NCBI GenBank assembly: GCA_900771955.1
Contig: CAAGPW010000106.1
Span: 1-50,548 of the forward strand
Origin: Lachnospiraceae bacterium
Lineage (GTDB): Bacteria > Bacillota > Clostridia > Lachnospirales > Lachnospiraceae
DNA: 50,548 nt
Reading direction: 5' to 3'
Positions 1 to 7,821 of the stretch are shown here, piece by piece. The position numbers and the translations under genes are program-made. How positions within the stretch are numbered: position 1 is the stretch's first letter; each line of letters begins with the position of its first letter. Under the pieces are notes generated by a model that was given only the letters and a program-made list of their open reading frames with translations, searched no databases and was not told the DNA's origin.

Positions 1-23
1 ATATCTGCCTGAGGGCCTTCTGC

Positions 24-75
24 CGCTCCGGGAGTTCGTCCGGTTTAGAAAAACATTTATTTCACTAACTTTCCA
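24..75 (-). repeat. Dispersed intergenic repeat, copy 1 (inverted partner at 50401-50450)
   Basis: About 42 of 50 positions match the reverse complement of 50401-50450. Both copies contain the blocks TGGAAAGTTAGTG and GACGAACTCCCGGAGCG. This copy lies just past the stop codon of the minus-strand gene at 80, and the other lies in intergenic DNA beyond the mobile element. It is probably a chromosomal dispersed repeat; function unknown. Confidence 0.7.
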
Positions 76-79
76 GTTA

Positions 80-1321
80 CTATGCATCCGGCTCCGAAAT
101 GCGTGTCACCCCCACATAAATATCCGAGATTTCAAACCATGTGGGATAATCAACGATTCCGGTCTGGGGAAGATTAAATATCTTCTGGAACGTCCGAACG
201 GCCTCCGCAGTGCCGGAGCCATAGATTCCGTCGGGTGTCAGCATGGGAATCGCCGGATAGTTTCTGGCGATCCGGTTCAACTGCTGTTGCAGCTGACGGA
301 CTTTTTCTCCCGAAGAGCCTATCGTCAGGTCATACCCCGGCCAGGAGGAGGGCACTCCCGAAATAATATCTGCGGAATTGATATACATATCATTGCCGTA
401 ATAATAATGAATAATGTCAATCGCCGAATATCCCTGATCCGCCAGAGACTTGGAGCCCCACTGGCTCAATCCCCGGCAGATAGTCCGGTTACCGTCGCAG
501 TACGATGTGAAAATAGGCTGCCGTACGCCCGGTCTTGACAAATAGTTCGTAAAGATCGAATCCACCAGATAATCGACCTCTTCGAACACGTTTCTTCCAT
601 AGATCCATTTTTGATCATACGCCGTAGAAGAAGTTATTGTAAAATCATATCCCCGGCCCCTGTACCATTCCGTGTAGACCCTGTTTAATGTAAACGACTG
701 AATCACCAGAATGTTGGCATAAATCGCACTTTCCGGCCAGGTGGAGTAGATCTCACTGGAGGCCACATTTTTAATGTAATCTTTGTAGCGCACCCAGTAA
801 TTCCGGGCGGTAGGGTCCTCCGGAACACCGTCATGCACGATAATGTACTCCGGAATGACCACACGGCTCAGAACGATCTCCCCGGTCTCATTCATGGGTT
901 TGATCTCCTCTTCCGGAATCTTCGGAGGATATTCTCCAAAAAGTGTATGTGCAGGGATTACTACTACTTTTTCTTCCTCCTCTGTTACGTTCAGAGGATT
1001 CATGCGGATCGATTGCAGGGAAAATTCACCCGCCAGAATCTCGGAGCCGGATACCAGTACCGGCTCAAAGCCTTCTGCGGTCACCTGAATGTTGTACTCA
1101 GAATAAGGCTGCGCCGTAATATCCGGAGATAAAGAAAGCTCTCTCGGCGGTGCATCCAGCGTTATCGTAGGGGTTTGCCCGGATTCATCGGTAGTCATCG
1201 TCTCCAGCGGGGAATCCGGATCCCCCGTATAGGAGACAGTGACGGTAGCGCCGGGAATCGGTGACATCCCCAGCGTGGAGACAACACTGATCTGAAGTGT
1301 TCCTGTATAAGTAGTGTCCAT
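80..1321 (-). CDS. SpoIID/LytB-like protein with C-terminal peptidoglycan-binding domain
   Basis: A 413-residue protein. Residues about 160-325 resemble SpoIID/LytB: a possible catalytic-region Glu in VASSEIYSTWP, a QxxxLNRVYTEWY stretch, and the family motif GLSQWGSKSLADQGYSAIDI followed by a YYYG block. The C-terminus (about 335-400) is a PG_binding_1 domain (IGSSGEKVRQLQQQLN, DGIYGSGTAEAVRTFQ). The N-terminal ~100 residues look like a beta-sandwich of carboxypeptidase-regulatory type. SpoIID is a lytic transglycosylase of spore engulfment; here no N-terminal membrane anchor or signal peptide is visible, which is unusual for that role. AAAGGA precedes the ATG. A cell-wall or spore-related role is likely; the exact reaction is not established. 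Confidence 0.75.
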   Translation of the reverse strand: MDTTYTGTLQISVVSTLGMSPIPGATVTVSYTGDPDSPLETMTTDESGQTPTITLDAPPRELSLSPDITAQPYSEYNIQVTAEGFEPVLVSGSEILAGEFSLQSIRMNPLNVTEEEEKVVVIPAHTLFGEYPPKIPEEEIKPMNETGEIVLSRVVIPEYIIVHDGVPEDPTARNYWVRYKDYIKNVASSEIYSTWPESAIYANILVIQSFTLNRVYTEWYRGRGYDFTITSSTAYDQKWIYGRNVFEEVDYLVDSIFTNYLSRPGVRQPIFTSYCDGNRTICRGLSQWGSKSLADQGYSAIDIIHYYYGNDMYINSADIISGVPSSWPGYDLTIGSSGEKVRQLQQQLNRIARNYPAIPMLTPDGIYGSGTAEAVRTFQKIFNLPQTGIVDYPTWFEISDIYVGVTRISEPDA

Positions 1322-1480
1322 GGACAGAGGTCCTTTCTGCCTATGCCGTTTTATTCTTTCTTGTTCCGGTCAGGCAACAGATGTTCCTTACAGAATATGC
1401 AGAGTCAGAAAAATATGTGCATGTTTCCATGTAAAATTCCGGTACCGATCCGAATTTACCCCCGGCCGCCGTGTAGACAA

Positions 1481-1521
1481 AAAAAGAACCACAACCTGTT
1501 CCCAGATTGTGATTCTTTTTT
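1481..1521 (-). terminator. Bidirectional rho-independent terminator after htpG
   Basis: The arms AAAAAGAACCACAA and TTGTGATTCTTTTT form an A-tract/T-tract hairpin 16 bp past the htpG stop codon, so it can end transcription from either side. Confidence 0.75.
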
Positions 1522-1536
1522 CAAAATTCCACGTTT

Positions 1537-3642
1537 TTATTTGGTCAGCAGCATCATAATGTCATTGCTTCTTGCCACGAACTTGGTCATAGCCTCGGCG
1601 GACAGGGGTGCATGCTGGAGTTTTGCCAGATCGTACAGCTGCTCGCAGATCATTTCCGCATTCTCACCGTCCTGATGCTCGGTAATGTACTGTACCAGAG
1701 GATGGTTGGCATTCAGGATCAGGGTCTCGCCCTCACCGGCAAAAGCCCCCATATCCATACCGGGCATGGAGTACATCTTCATCATATCCTGCATACGTCT
1801 GCTCTCTTCGGACAGGGTGATCATGGAAGAGATCTTCTTGTTCTTCAGCTTCTCTACCTTTACGGTGATCTTGTCGTTCTTCAGAGCCTTCTTCATCAGC
1901 TTGCTGATGCTCTCTGCCTGCTCTTCCATCTCTTTTTCGGCCTTCTTGGAGGTCTTGGACTTCAGGGCATCGGTCACATCCGCATCAATACGCTGGAACT
2001 TGATTCCTTCGTTCTTCTGCTCCAGCTGGGAGATGAAGGGCTGGTCGATATTGTGGGTCAGGATCACAGCATCCATCTTGGCCGCCTTGAACATATTGAT
2101 GTACTGGCTCTGCTGCTGTTCATCCGTTACATAGTAGATGATTTTCTCCTTCTTCTCTTCTTCGGCATTCTCCTCAGAAGCTTCCTCTTCCGGCTTGTCT
2201 TCTACAACTTCAGCTTCTACCTTGTTGCCGTTCTCATCTACTGCATTTTCCTTGTTCTCTTCCTCATCCTGTGGCTTAATCTCCAGGCACTCGGGCAGAG
2301 TCAGATATTTGCCCTCCAGATTCTTAAAGAGGATGTAATCGTTCATCTTCTCGCAGAACTTGTCATCCTTCAGACAGCCGAACTTGATGAAGGGACTGAT
2401 GTCATCCCAGTACTTGTCGTACTCTTCCTTGTCGGTCTTGCACATACCGGCCAGCTTATCTGCTACCTTCTTGGTAATGTACTCAGCGATCTTCTTGACA
2501 AATCCGTCGTTCTGCAATGCACTTCTGGATACATTCAGAGGCAGATCAGGGCAGTCGATGACACCCTTTAACAGCAACAGGAACTCGGGAATGACTTCCT
2601 TGATGTTATCAGCGATAAATACCTGGTTGTTGTACAGTTTGATGGTGCCTTCGATGGACTCATATTCCATGTTGATCTTCGGGAAGTACAGGATACCTTT
2701 CAGGTTGAAAGGATAATCCATGTTCAGGTGGATCCAGAACAGAGGCTCCTTGTAGTCTTGGAATACCTTGCGGTAGAAGTCCAGATATTCTTCCTTCGTG
2801 CACTCATTGGGATGTTTTGTCCACAGGGGCTGTGTCTCGTTGATCAGTTCGGGACGTTTTCTGATCTTCAGCTTTCTGGGCTCTTCTGTCTTCTCAGCTG
2901 CTTCTGCATTCTCACCCTCTGCTGTTTCCTTCTTCTCCGGCTCGATCTCTTCCAGTACTTCGTCATCGGGAAGCTTCTCCTCTTCCTTGATGATCTGGGT
3001 CTCTTTGGTGTTCGCCTTGGACAGATAGATCTCGGTAGGCATGAAAGAACAGTACTTCTTCACAACCTCACGGGCCTTGTATTCATTACAGAACTCCAGA
3101 CAATCCTCATTTAAAAACAGGGTAATGGTCGTACCCACATCTGTCTTATCTCCGTCTTCCATGGAGAATTCAGTGCCGCCATCGCACTCCCAGTGCACTG
3201 CCCTGGCACCGTCCTTATAGGATAAAGTATCGATATGTACTTCATCCGCTACCATGAATGCGGAATAGAAGCCCAGTCCGAAATGACCGATGATCTGGTC
3301 GGAATTGCTCTTGTCCTTATATTTCTCAATGAAATCCGTAGCGCCGGAAAATGCGATCTGGTTGATATACTCTTCCACTTCGTCGGCGGTCATGCCCAGA
3401 CCGTTATCCTGGAAGGTCAGTGTCTTCTTCTCGGGGTCCACGATGACATCCACACGCCCCTTATAACCTTCGGGAAGGGTGTACTCTCCCATCATGTCCA
3501 GCTTTTTCAGCTTCGTCACGGCATCACAGCCGTTAGAAATCAGCTCTCTGTAGAAAATATCGTGATCGGAATACAACCACTTTTTAATGATCGGAAATAT
3601 GTTTTCACTGTTAATTGACAAACTACCGTTTTTTGCTGCCAT
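1537..3642 (-). CDS. htpG: Hsp90-family chaperone HtpG
   Basis: ATP-dependent cytosolic chaperone, 701 residues from the ATG at 3642, which has AAGGATG 8 bp upstream; a GTG 9 bp further out is possible but poorer. The N-terminal GHKL ATPase motifs are clear: RELISNGCDA (about 32-41), DNGLGM (79-84) and GHFGLGF (119-125). The protein is longer than the usual 620-630 residues because of two acidic insertions, one at about 230-265 in the charged linker and a larger Glu-rich one at about 460-510 inside the middle domain. No C-terminal MEEVD, as expected for bacteria. It sits alone between terminators and is preceded by a perfect CIRCE element, so HrcA control is likely. Confidence 0.97.
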   Translation of the reverse strand: MAAKNGSLSINSENIFPIIKKWLYSDHDIFYRELISNGCDAVTKLKKLDMMGEYTLPEGYKGRVDVIVDPEKKTLTFQDNGLGMTADEVEEYINQIAFSGATDFIEKYKDKSNSDQIIGHFGLGFYSAFMVADEVHIDTLSYKDGARAVHWECDGGTEFSMEDGDKTDVGTTITLFLNEDCLEFCNEYKAREVVKKYCSFMPTEIYLSKANTKETQIIKEEEKLPDDEVLEEIEPEKKETAEGENAEAAEKTEEPRKLKIRKRPELINETQPLWTKHPNECTKEEYLDFYRKVFQDYKEPLFWIHLNMDYPFNLKGILYFPKINMEYESIEGTIKLYNNQVFIADNIKEVIPEFLLLLKGVIDCPDLPLNVSRSALQNDGFVKKIAEYITKKVADKLAGMCKTDKEEYDKYWDDISPFIKFGCLKDDKFCEKMNDYILFKNLEGKYLTLPECLEIKPQDEEENKENAVDENGNKVEAEVVEDKPEEEASEENAEEEKKEKIIYYVTDEQQQSQYINMFKAAKMDAVILTHNIDQPFISQLEQKNEGIKFQRIDADVTDALKSKTSKKAEKEMEEQAESISKLMKKALKNDKITVKVEKLKNKKISSMITLSEESRRMQDMMKMYSMPGMDMGAFAGEGETLILNANHPLVQYITEHQDGENAEMICEQLYDLAKLQHAPLSAEAMTKFVARSNDIMMLLTK

Positions 3643-3703
3643 TATTACCACATCCTTTTCTAAAATTGCACAGCCATGGCTGACTGTTTTCTAACTGATT
3701 CTA

Positions 3704-3732
3704 AGTGTAAGACTGTAAAATTTAAAAGTCAA
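3704..3732 (-). promoter_or_regulatory. htpG promoter
   Basis: On the minus strand, TTGACT (3727-3732), a 17-bp spacer and TACACT (3704-3709) make a near-consensus sigma-A promoter about 60 bp upstream of the htpG start. CIRCE lies just upstream of the -35 box. Confidence 0.75.
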
Positions 3733-3739
3733 GACAAAT

Positions 3740-3766
3740 TTAGCACTCATTTGTAACGAGTGCTAA
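3740..3766. promoter_or_regulatory. CIRCE operator (HrcA binding site)
   Basis: A perfect TTAGCACTC-N9-GAGTGCTAA inverted repeat, the established HrcA target. It lies 7 bp upstream of the htpG -35 box and about 100 bp upstream of the coding start. Confidence 0.95.
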
Positions 3767-3844
3767 CAATTCGTCAGAAATCCAGTATTTATCAGTGTTT
3801 CCGTAATTCTAAAATTTTAATAAAACGTGTGATGCCTCCAGGGA

Positions 3845-4921
3845 TCACTCCTCCGGAAAGTACTTTGCATACACGTCAAAAAAATTGTCCGTGGTCACCT
3901 GTTCATCCGTGTTCAGTGTAATCTCGTCCCACAGCTTGTCATTGAGCTGGCGCACCAGTGTATCCACAAAACTGTCATACTCCTGCCCGAAAACTTCACG
4001 TTTCCGCTCTTCTACAATTTTTAACTTATTGGCATCCGTCTCTTCCCGGTCCAGTGTATTGATGCATTTGATAATGTAATAGCCGCGCTCACACTTGACG
4101 ACTTCGCTCACCTCGTCCGTGGCCAGATTGAAAGCAGCTTCCTCATAAGCGCTCTCTGCCTCCCCCTTGCCGAAGGAATAGGTGATCTCGGAATCATCGC
4201 TGTATTTTGAAGCCAGTTCCGTGAAATCATGCTCTCCGTCCACCGCCAGGTCTCTCACTTCACAGGCCTTCTCATAGGTGCTCTGGATGGAGCTTTCCGA
4301 ATAGGGCTTCAAATTTCCGTCCATATCCGTGGACGCCGTTGCGAAAAAGATCTGCTGCACCGTGATCTTTCTGGCCTCGTCATCGCTGATCTCCGGATTG
4401 ATATCCTGAATGATCAGCTGGTAGACCTTGTCCGCCATGGCATATTCCCGGTACAGATTTTCCACGATCTCCTCCGTAGCCCCCATGGCCTCGATCTCCG
4501 TATCATTCAGCGAAGAAAAATATTCCTGGGCTGCCTGCTTTACCCTGGCTTCCTCAGCCTCATCCAGCGTGACCTCTTTTTCCTTTGCCAACAGATACAT
4601 GGTCTTGATCTGGGCGATCCTTGCCAGTACGGTCTCCTTCACATTGTCTTCCAGTGTCACCCCGTTCAGGGATGTATTCCAGATCTCCGTTCCGTAGACA
4701 TTCTCATACTGGTTCTGCGTCGTGGTCAGATAGATCATGAGCTCCGCTTTGGAGCAGGATTCGTCCCCGATGCGGAACACCTCATTTTTCCCCAGTCCCG
4801 TGGTAAACACCACCTTCGTGCCGTCACTGCTGCCGCAAGCCGTCAGCCCCACGGCCATGCTCATTCCCAATGCTCCCGCCATCAATACGGCGGCAATATT
4901 ACATTTATTTCTAAAAAACAT
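3845..4921 (-). CDS. Lipoprotein foldase, parvulin-type peptidyl-prolyl isomerase (PrsA/SurA-like)
   Basis: A 358-residue exported lipoprotein: charged N-terminus, hydrophobic core and lipobox LTAC with Cys29 as the lipidation site. An N-terminal SurA_N/PrsA-like helical region (about 50-180) is followed by a PpiC parvulin domain (about 185-290), recognisable from KITVQQIFFA, DFTELASKYSDD and RGYYIIKCI. Such proteins sit on the outer face of the membrane and help secreted proteins fold. The start has AGGAAA upstream. It is a separate transcription unit between htpG and ilvE; the PrsA assignment is by family, not by proven function. Confidence 0.85.
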   Translation of the reverse strand: MFFRNKCNIAAVLMAGALGMSMAVGLTACGSSDGTKVVFTTGLGKNEVFRIGDESCSKAELMIYLTTTQNQYENVYGTEIWNTSLNGVTLEDNVKETVLARIAQIKTMYLLAKEKEVTLDEAEEARVKQAAQEYFSSLNDTEIEAMGATEEIVENLYREYAMADKVYQLIIQDINPEISDDEARKITVQQIFFATASTDMDGNLKPYSESSIQSTYEKACEVRDLAVDGEHDFTELASKYSDDSEITYSFGKGEAESAYEEAAFNLATDEVSEVVKCERGYYIIKCINTLDREETDANKLKIVEERKREVFGQEYDSFVDTLVRQLNDKLWDEITLNTDEQVTTDNFFDVYAKYFPEE

Positions 4922-5032
4922 AACATTTCCTACTTTCTCAAAATCTCTAAGCTCTGATTATACCCTATTTTTTTCTTCTGTGCTACGATTTCCTGAAAGT
5001 TCAGAAATTTCTAAGAATTATACAGATGAAAA

Positions 5033-5065
5033 AAAATGCGTGCAGATATCCTCTACACGCATTTT
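5033..5065 (-). terminator. Terminator downstream of ilvE
   Basis: The perfect 10-bp arms AAAATGCGTG and CACGCATTTT end in A/T tracts 41 bp past the ilvE stop codon; the structure works in both directions. Confidence 0.8.
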
Positions 5066-5105
5066 ATTCTTGTAAATCAATTCCGATTGCTGACAGAGTC
5101 TGTGA

Positions 5106-6131
5106 TTACTCGATTACATGGATCCAGCCCTTAGGAGCTTCGATTCTGCCCATCTGGATACCGGTCAAAGTCTCATACAGCTTCTTGGTGGTAGGTCCCA
5201 TCTCGGTCATGCCGCTGGGCAGGCAGATCTCTTTGCCGTGATCAACGATCTTGCCTACAGGAGAGATAACTGCTGCGGTACCGCACAGTCCAGCCTCTGC
5301 GAAGTCTTTGACTTCATCCAGGTATACTTCTCTCTCTTCTACTTCCAGTCCCAGATATTCCTTGGCAACGTATACCAGAGAACGACGGGTGATAGAAGGA
5401 AGGATACTGTCGGACTTGGGAGTTACGACCTTGTTGTCCTTGGTAACGAACAGGAAGTTCGCACCGCCGGTCTCCTCTACCTTGGTACGGGTAGCAGCAT
5501 CCAGATACATATTCTCATCGTAGCCTTCCTTATGAGCGGATACGATAGCATGCAGGCTCATGGCATAGTTCAGGCCAGCCTTGATGTGACCGGTTCCGTG
5601 AGGTGCTGCACGGTCGAAATCGGTGACACGGATGGTCAAGGGCTTAGCGCCGCCCTTGAAGTAAGGTCCTACCTGGGTACACAGGATACGGAACTGATAC
5701 TCGTCCGCAGGCTTTACACCGATGACAGGGTTGCTGCCGAACATATAAGGACGGATATACAGAGTTGCACCGCTGCCGTAAGGAGGTACGAATGCATCAT
5801 TGGCCTTAACCGTCTCGGTAACAGCCTCTACGAAACGCTCCTTGGGGAAAATGGGCATCTCCAGTCTTGCCGCAGAAGACTCCAGACGCTCGCCGTTTAA
5901 GTCGGGACGGAAAGTTACGATATGCCCGTCTTCTGTGGTATAAGCCTTCAGACCCTCAAATACGGTCTGTGCATACTGCAGTACGCCTGCACACTCATTC
6001 AGTACAATATTAGGATCCTGGGTCAGCTGACCGTCATCCCATTTGCCGTCCTTGTAATTGGACACATATCTGTAATCAGTAGGGATATAACTGAAACCGA
6101 TGTTACCCCAGTCAATGTTTTTCTTTTCCAT
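5106..6131 (-). CDS. ilvE: Branched-chain amino acid aminotransferase
   Basis: A 341-residue PLP enzyme of fold type IV that interconverts Leu, Ile and Val with their 2-oxo acids using 2-oxoglutarate/glutamate. The PLP lysine is Lys184 in GHIKAGLNYA. The later motif VEETGGANFLFV and the C-terminal GTAAVISPVGKI are typical of the longer BCAT class found in Firmicutes and eukaryotes. AAGGAA stands upstream of the ATG. Monocistronic: the hairpin at 5033-5065 closes it, and a TTGACT element with an AT-rich -10 region lies near 6195-6230. Confidence 0.95.
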   Translation of the reverse strand: MEKKNIDWGNIGFSYIPTDYRYVSNYKDGKWDDGQLTQDPNIVLNECAGVLQYAQTVFEGLKAYTTEDGHIVTFRPDLNGERLESSAARLEMPIFPKERFVEAVTETVKANDAFVPPYGSGATLYIRPYMFGSNPVIGVKPADEYQFRILCTQVGPYFKGGAKPLTIRVTDFDRAAPHGTGHIKAGLNYAMSLHAIVSAHKEGYDENMYLDAATRTKVEETGGANFLFVTKDNKVVTPKSDSILPSITRRSLVYVAKEYLGLEVEEREVYLDEVKDFAEAGLCGTAAVISPVGKIVDHGKEICLPSGMTEMGPTTKKLYETLTGIQMGRIEAPKGWIHVIE

Positions 6132-6335
6132 TTTTGTATTCCTTCTTTCCTCGGTTTACAACTCTGTCTGTTGATTTCTCTTAACAGAATCTTTTGATTT
6201 TCATTATTATACCATTTATAATAAAAGTCAATATACACATTTATGCTTTCCAGTGATTTTTTCAGCGAAAATGTGGCTCATTTCTCTTTTTGACAGAATA
6301 CGAAGATTAAATTCACTCCATTTTTATCCGTCTGT

Positions 6336-6830
6336 TCATGCTTTCTTTCGCTCATATTTCAGGAACTGATAGGTGATGTCAAAATAGACCTGCTCGTCAC
6401 TGTCTGCAGTGATCTCCCACGCAGGATCACTGTCCAGATCCGGGAAATAGGCATCCGCCTCATAGGCATGGTCGATCTTCGTCACATGGGCCACGTCACA
6501 ATAGGGCAGCATCTGACGATAGACGCTCTCTCCGCCGATGATGTAGATGCTTTCCTCGTCATATTTTTTCAGTTCTTCCAGAAGCTCCTCAATGGAGTGT
6601 ACCACGATGGCATCCTTCACCTGATAGTCCGGATCTTTTGACAGGATGATGTTGGTACGGTTCTTTAAGGGCATTCCCTGCGGAAATGTCTCTAGGGTCT
6701 TACGTCCCAGAACGACTACCTTACCGGTGGTCTCCTCTCGGAAATGCTTGTGGTCATTGGGGATGCGGATCAGCAGTTCATTTTTACTGCCAATGGCCCA
6801 GTTACTATCTACTGCTACGATTAAGTTCAT
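6336..6830 (-). CDS. folA: Dihydrofolate reductase
   Basis: A 164-residue NADPH-dependent reductase that regenerates tetrahydrofolate. Seen: the N-terminal LIVAVDSNWAIG strand, the substrate-binding acidic residue Asp26 in IPNDHKHF, the cofactor motif VVLGRKTLETFP and the IYIIGGESVYRQML segment. The conserved PW of the usual active-site loop is replaced (LIRIPND), a variation to note for inhibitor binding. Strong GAGGAGG RBS. It sits 57 bp downstream of thyA, forming the classic thyA-folA pair in which ThyA makes dihydrofolate and FolA recycles it. Confidence 0.95.
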   Translation of the reverse strand: MNLIVAVDSNWAIGSKNELLIRIPNDHKHFREETTGKVVVLGRKTLETFPQGMPLKNRTNIILSKDPDYQVKDAIVVHSIEELLEELKKYDEESIYIIGGESVYRQMLPYCDVAHVTKIDHAYEADAYFPDLDSDPAWEITADSDEQVYFDITYQFLKYERKKA

Positions 6831-6887
6831 GTTTTCCTCCTCTTAATAACCGATTTCTTCGTGCCTTGCACTCCCGAAACCGCACTG

Positions 6888-7736
6888 TCAGATGGCAATA
6901 GGAATGTCTTTGATCTGCTCTCCGGTCTGGTAGCCCTCCAGTTTCACATCATCCGGCGTGAACTGGTAGAAATCTCTGATCTCCGGGTTCAGCCAGAATT
7001 TCGGTGCAGGAAAAGGCTCCCTGCTGATCAGTTCCTTAATGGCATCCACATGGCGGTCATAAATATGGGCATCCGCAATGACATGCACCAGCTCGCCCAC
7101 ATTCATATCGCATACCTGGGCCAGCATATGTACCAGTACGGAATACTGTACCACATTCCAGTTGTTGGCTGCCAGCACGTCCTGGGAACGCTGATTCAAA
7201 ATGGCATTCAGCGTCAGCCTGTCCTCTCCCTTTTTCTGAGTCACATTAAAGGTCATGCTGTAGGCACAGGGATACAGGTTCATCTCATGCAGATCCTGAT
7301 GCACATAAATATTGGTCATGATGCGGCGGCTGAAAGGATTATTCTTCAGATCATAGATCACACGATCCACCTGATCCATCATACCCTCTTTATACTGATG
7401 CTTCACACCCATCTGGTAACCGTAGGCCTTACCAATGGAGCCGTTTTCATCCGCCCATTCATCCCAGACATGACTGTTCAGGTCATGGATGTTGTTGGAT
7501 TTGCGCTGCCAGATCCACAGCATCTCATCCGTGGCGGATTTGAGCGCTGTCCGGCGCAGGGTCAGGATTGGGAACTCCTTCGACAGGTCGTACCGATTCA
7601 CCACACCGAACTTTTTAATGGTATAGGCAGGGGTGCCGTCCGGCCAGTGGGGGCGCACTTTCTCGCCCTCCGTACTGGTACCGTTCGTCAGAATGTCATT
7701 ACACATATCGATAAAAATATGATCCGCTAAACTCAT
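6888..7736 (-). CDS. thyA: Thymidylate synthase
   Basis: A 282-residue enzyme converting dUMP to dTMP with methylene-tetrahydrofolate. Catalytic Cys157 lies in NLYPCAYSMTF; the phosphate-binding Arg pair is in NPFSRRIM (about 133-140) and dUMP contacts are in LNQRSQDVLAANNWN. The PCAYSM context, rather than PCH, marks a divergent Firmicute subfamily. AAGGAG lies 6 bp before the ATG. It is the first gene of a thyA-folA transcription unit. Confidence 0.95.
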   Translation of the reverse strand: MSLADHIFIDMCNDILTNGTSTEGEKVRPHWPDGTPAYTIKKFGVVNRYDLSKEFPILTLRRTALKSATDEMLWIWQRKSNNIHDLNSHVWDEWADENGSIGKAYGYQMGVKHQYKEGMMDQVDRVIYDLKNNPFSRRIMTNIYVHQDLHEMNLYPCAYSMTFNVTQKKGEDRLTLNAILNQRSQDVLAANNWNVVQYSVLVHMLAQVCDMNVGELVHVIADAHIYDRHVDAIKELISREPFPAPKFWLNPEIRDFYQFTPDDVKLEGYQTGEQIKDIPIAI

Positions 7737-7821
7737 GTTGTCTCCTTATTCTGTCTTCTAATATATATACCCCTTCGTATTCCGGACTATCGTCCTACAT
7801 ACTCCGGGTTGTTTGTGCCTC

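Noticed and set aside
1612..2571. 319-codon plus-strand frame opposite htpG
   Set aside because: Leu-rich mirror of the acidic, Lys-rich htpG codons; no RBS and no family features.
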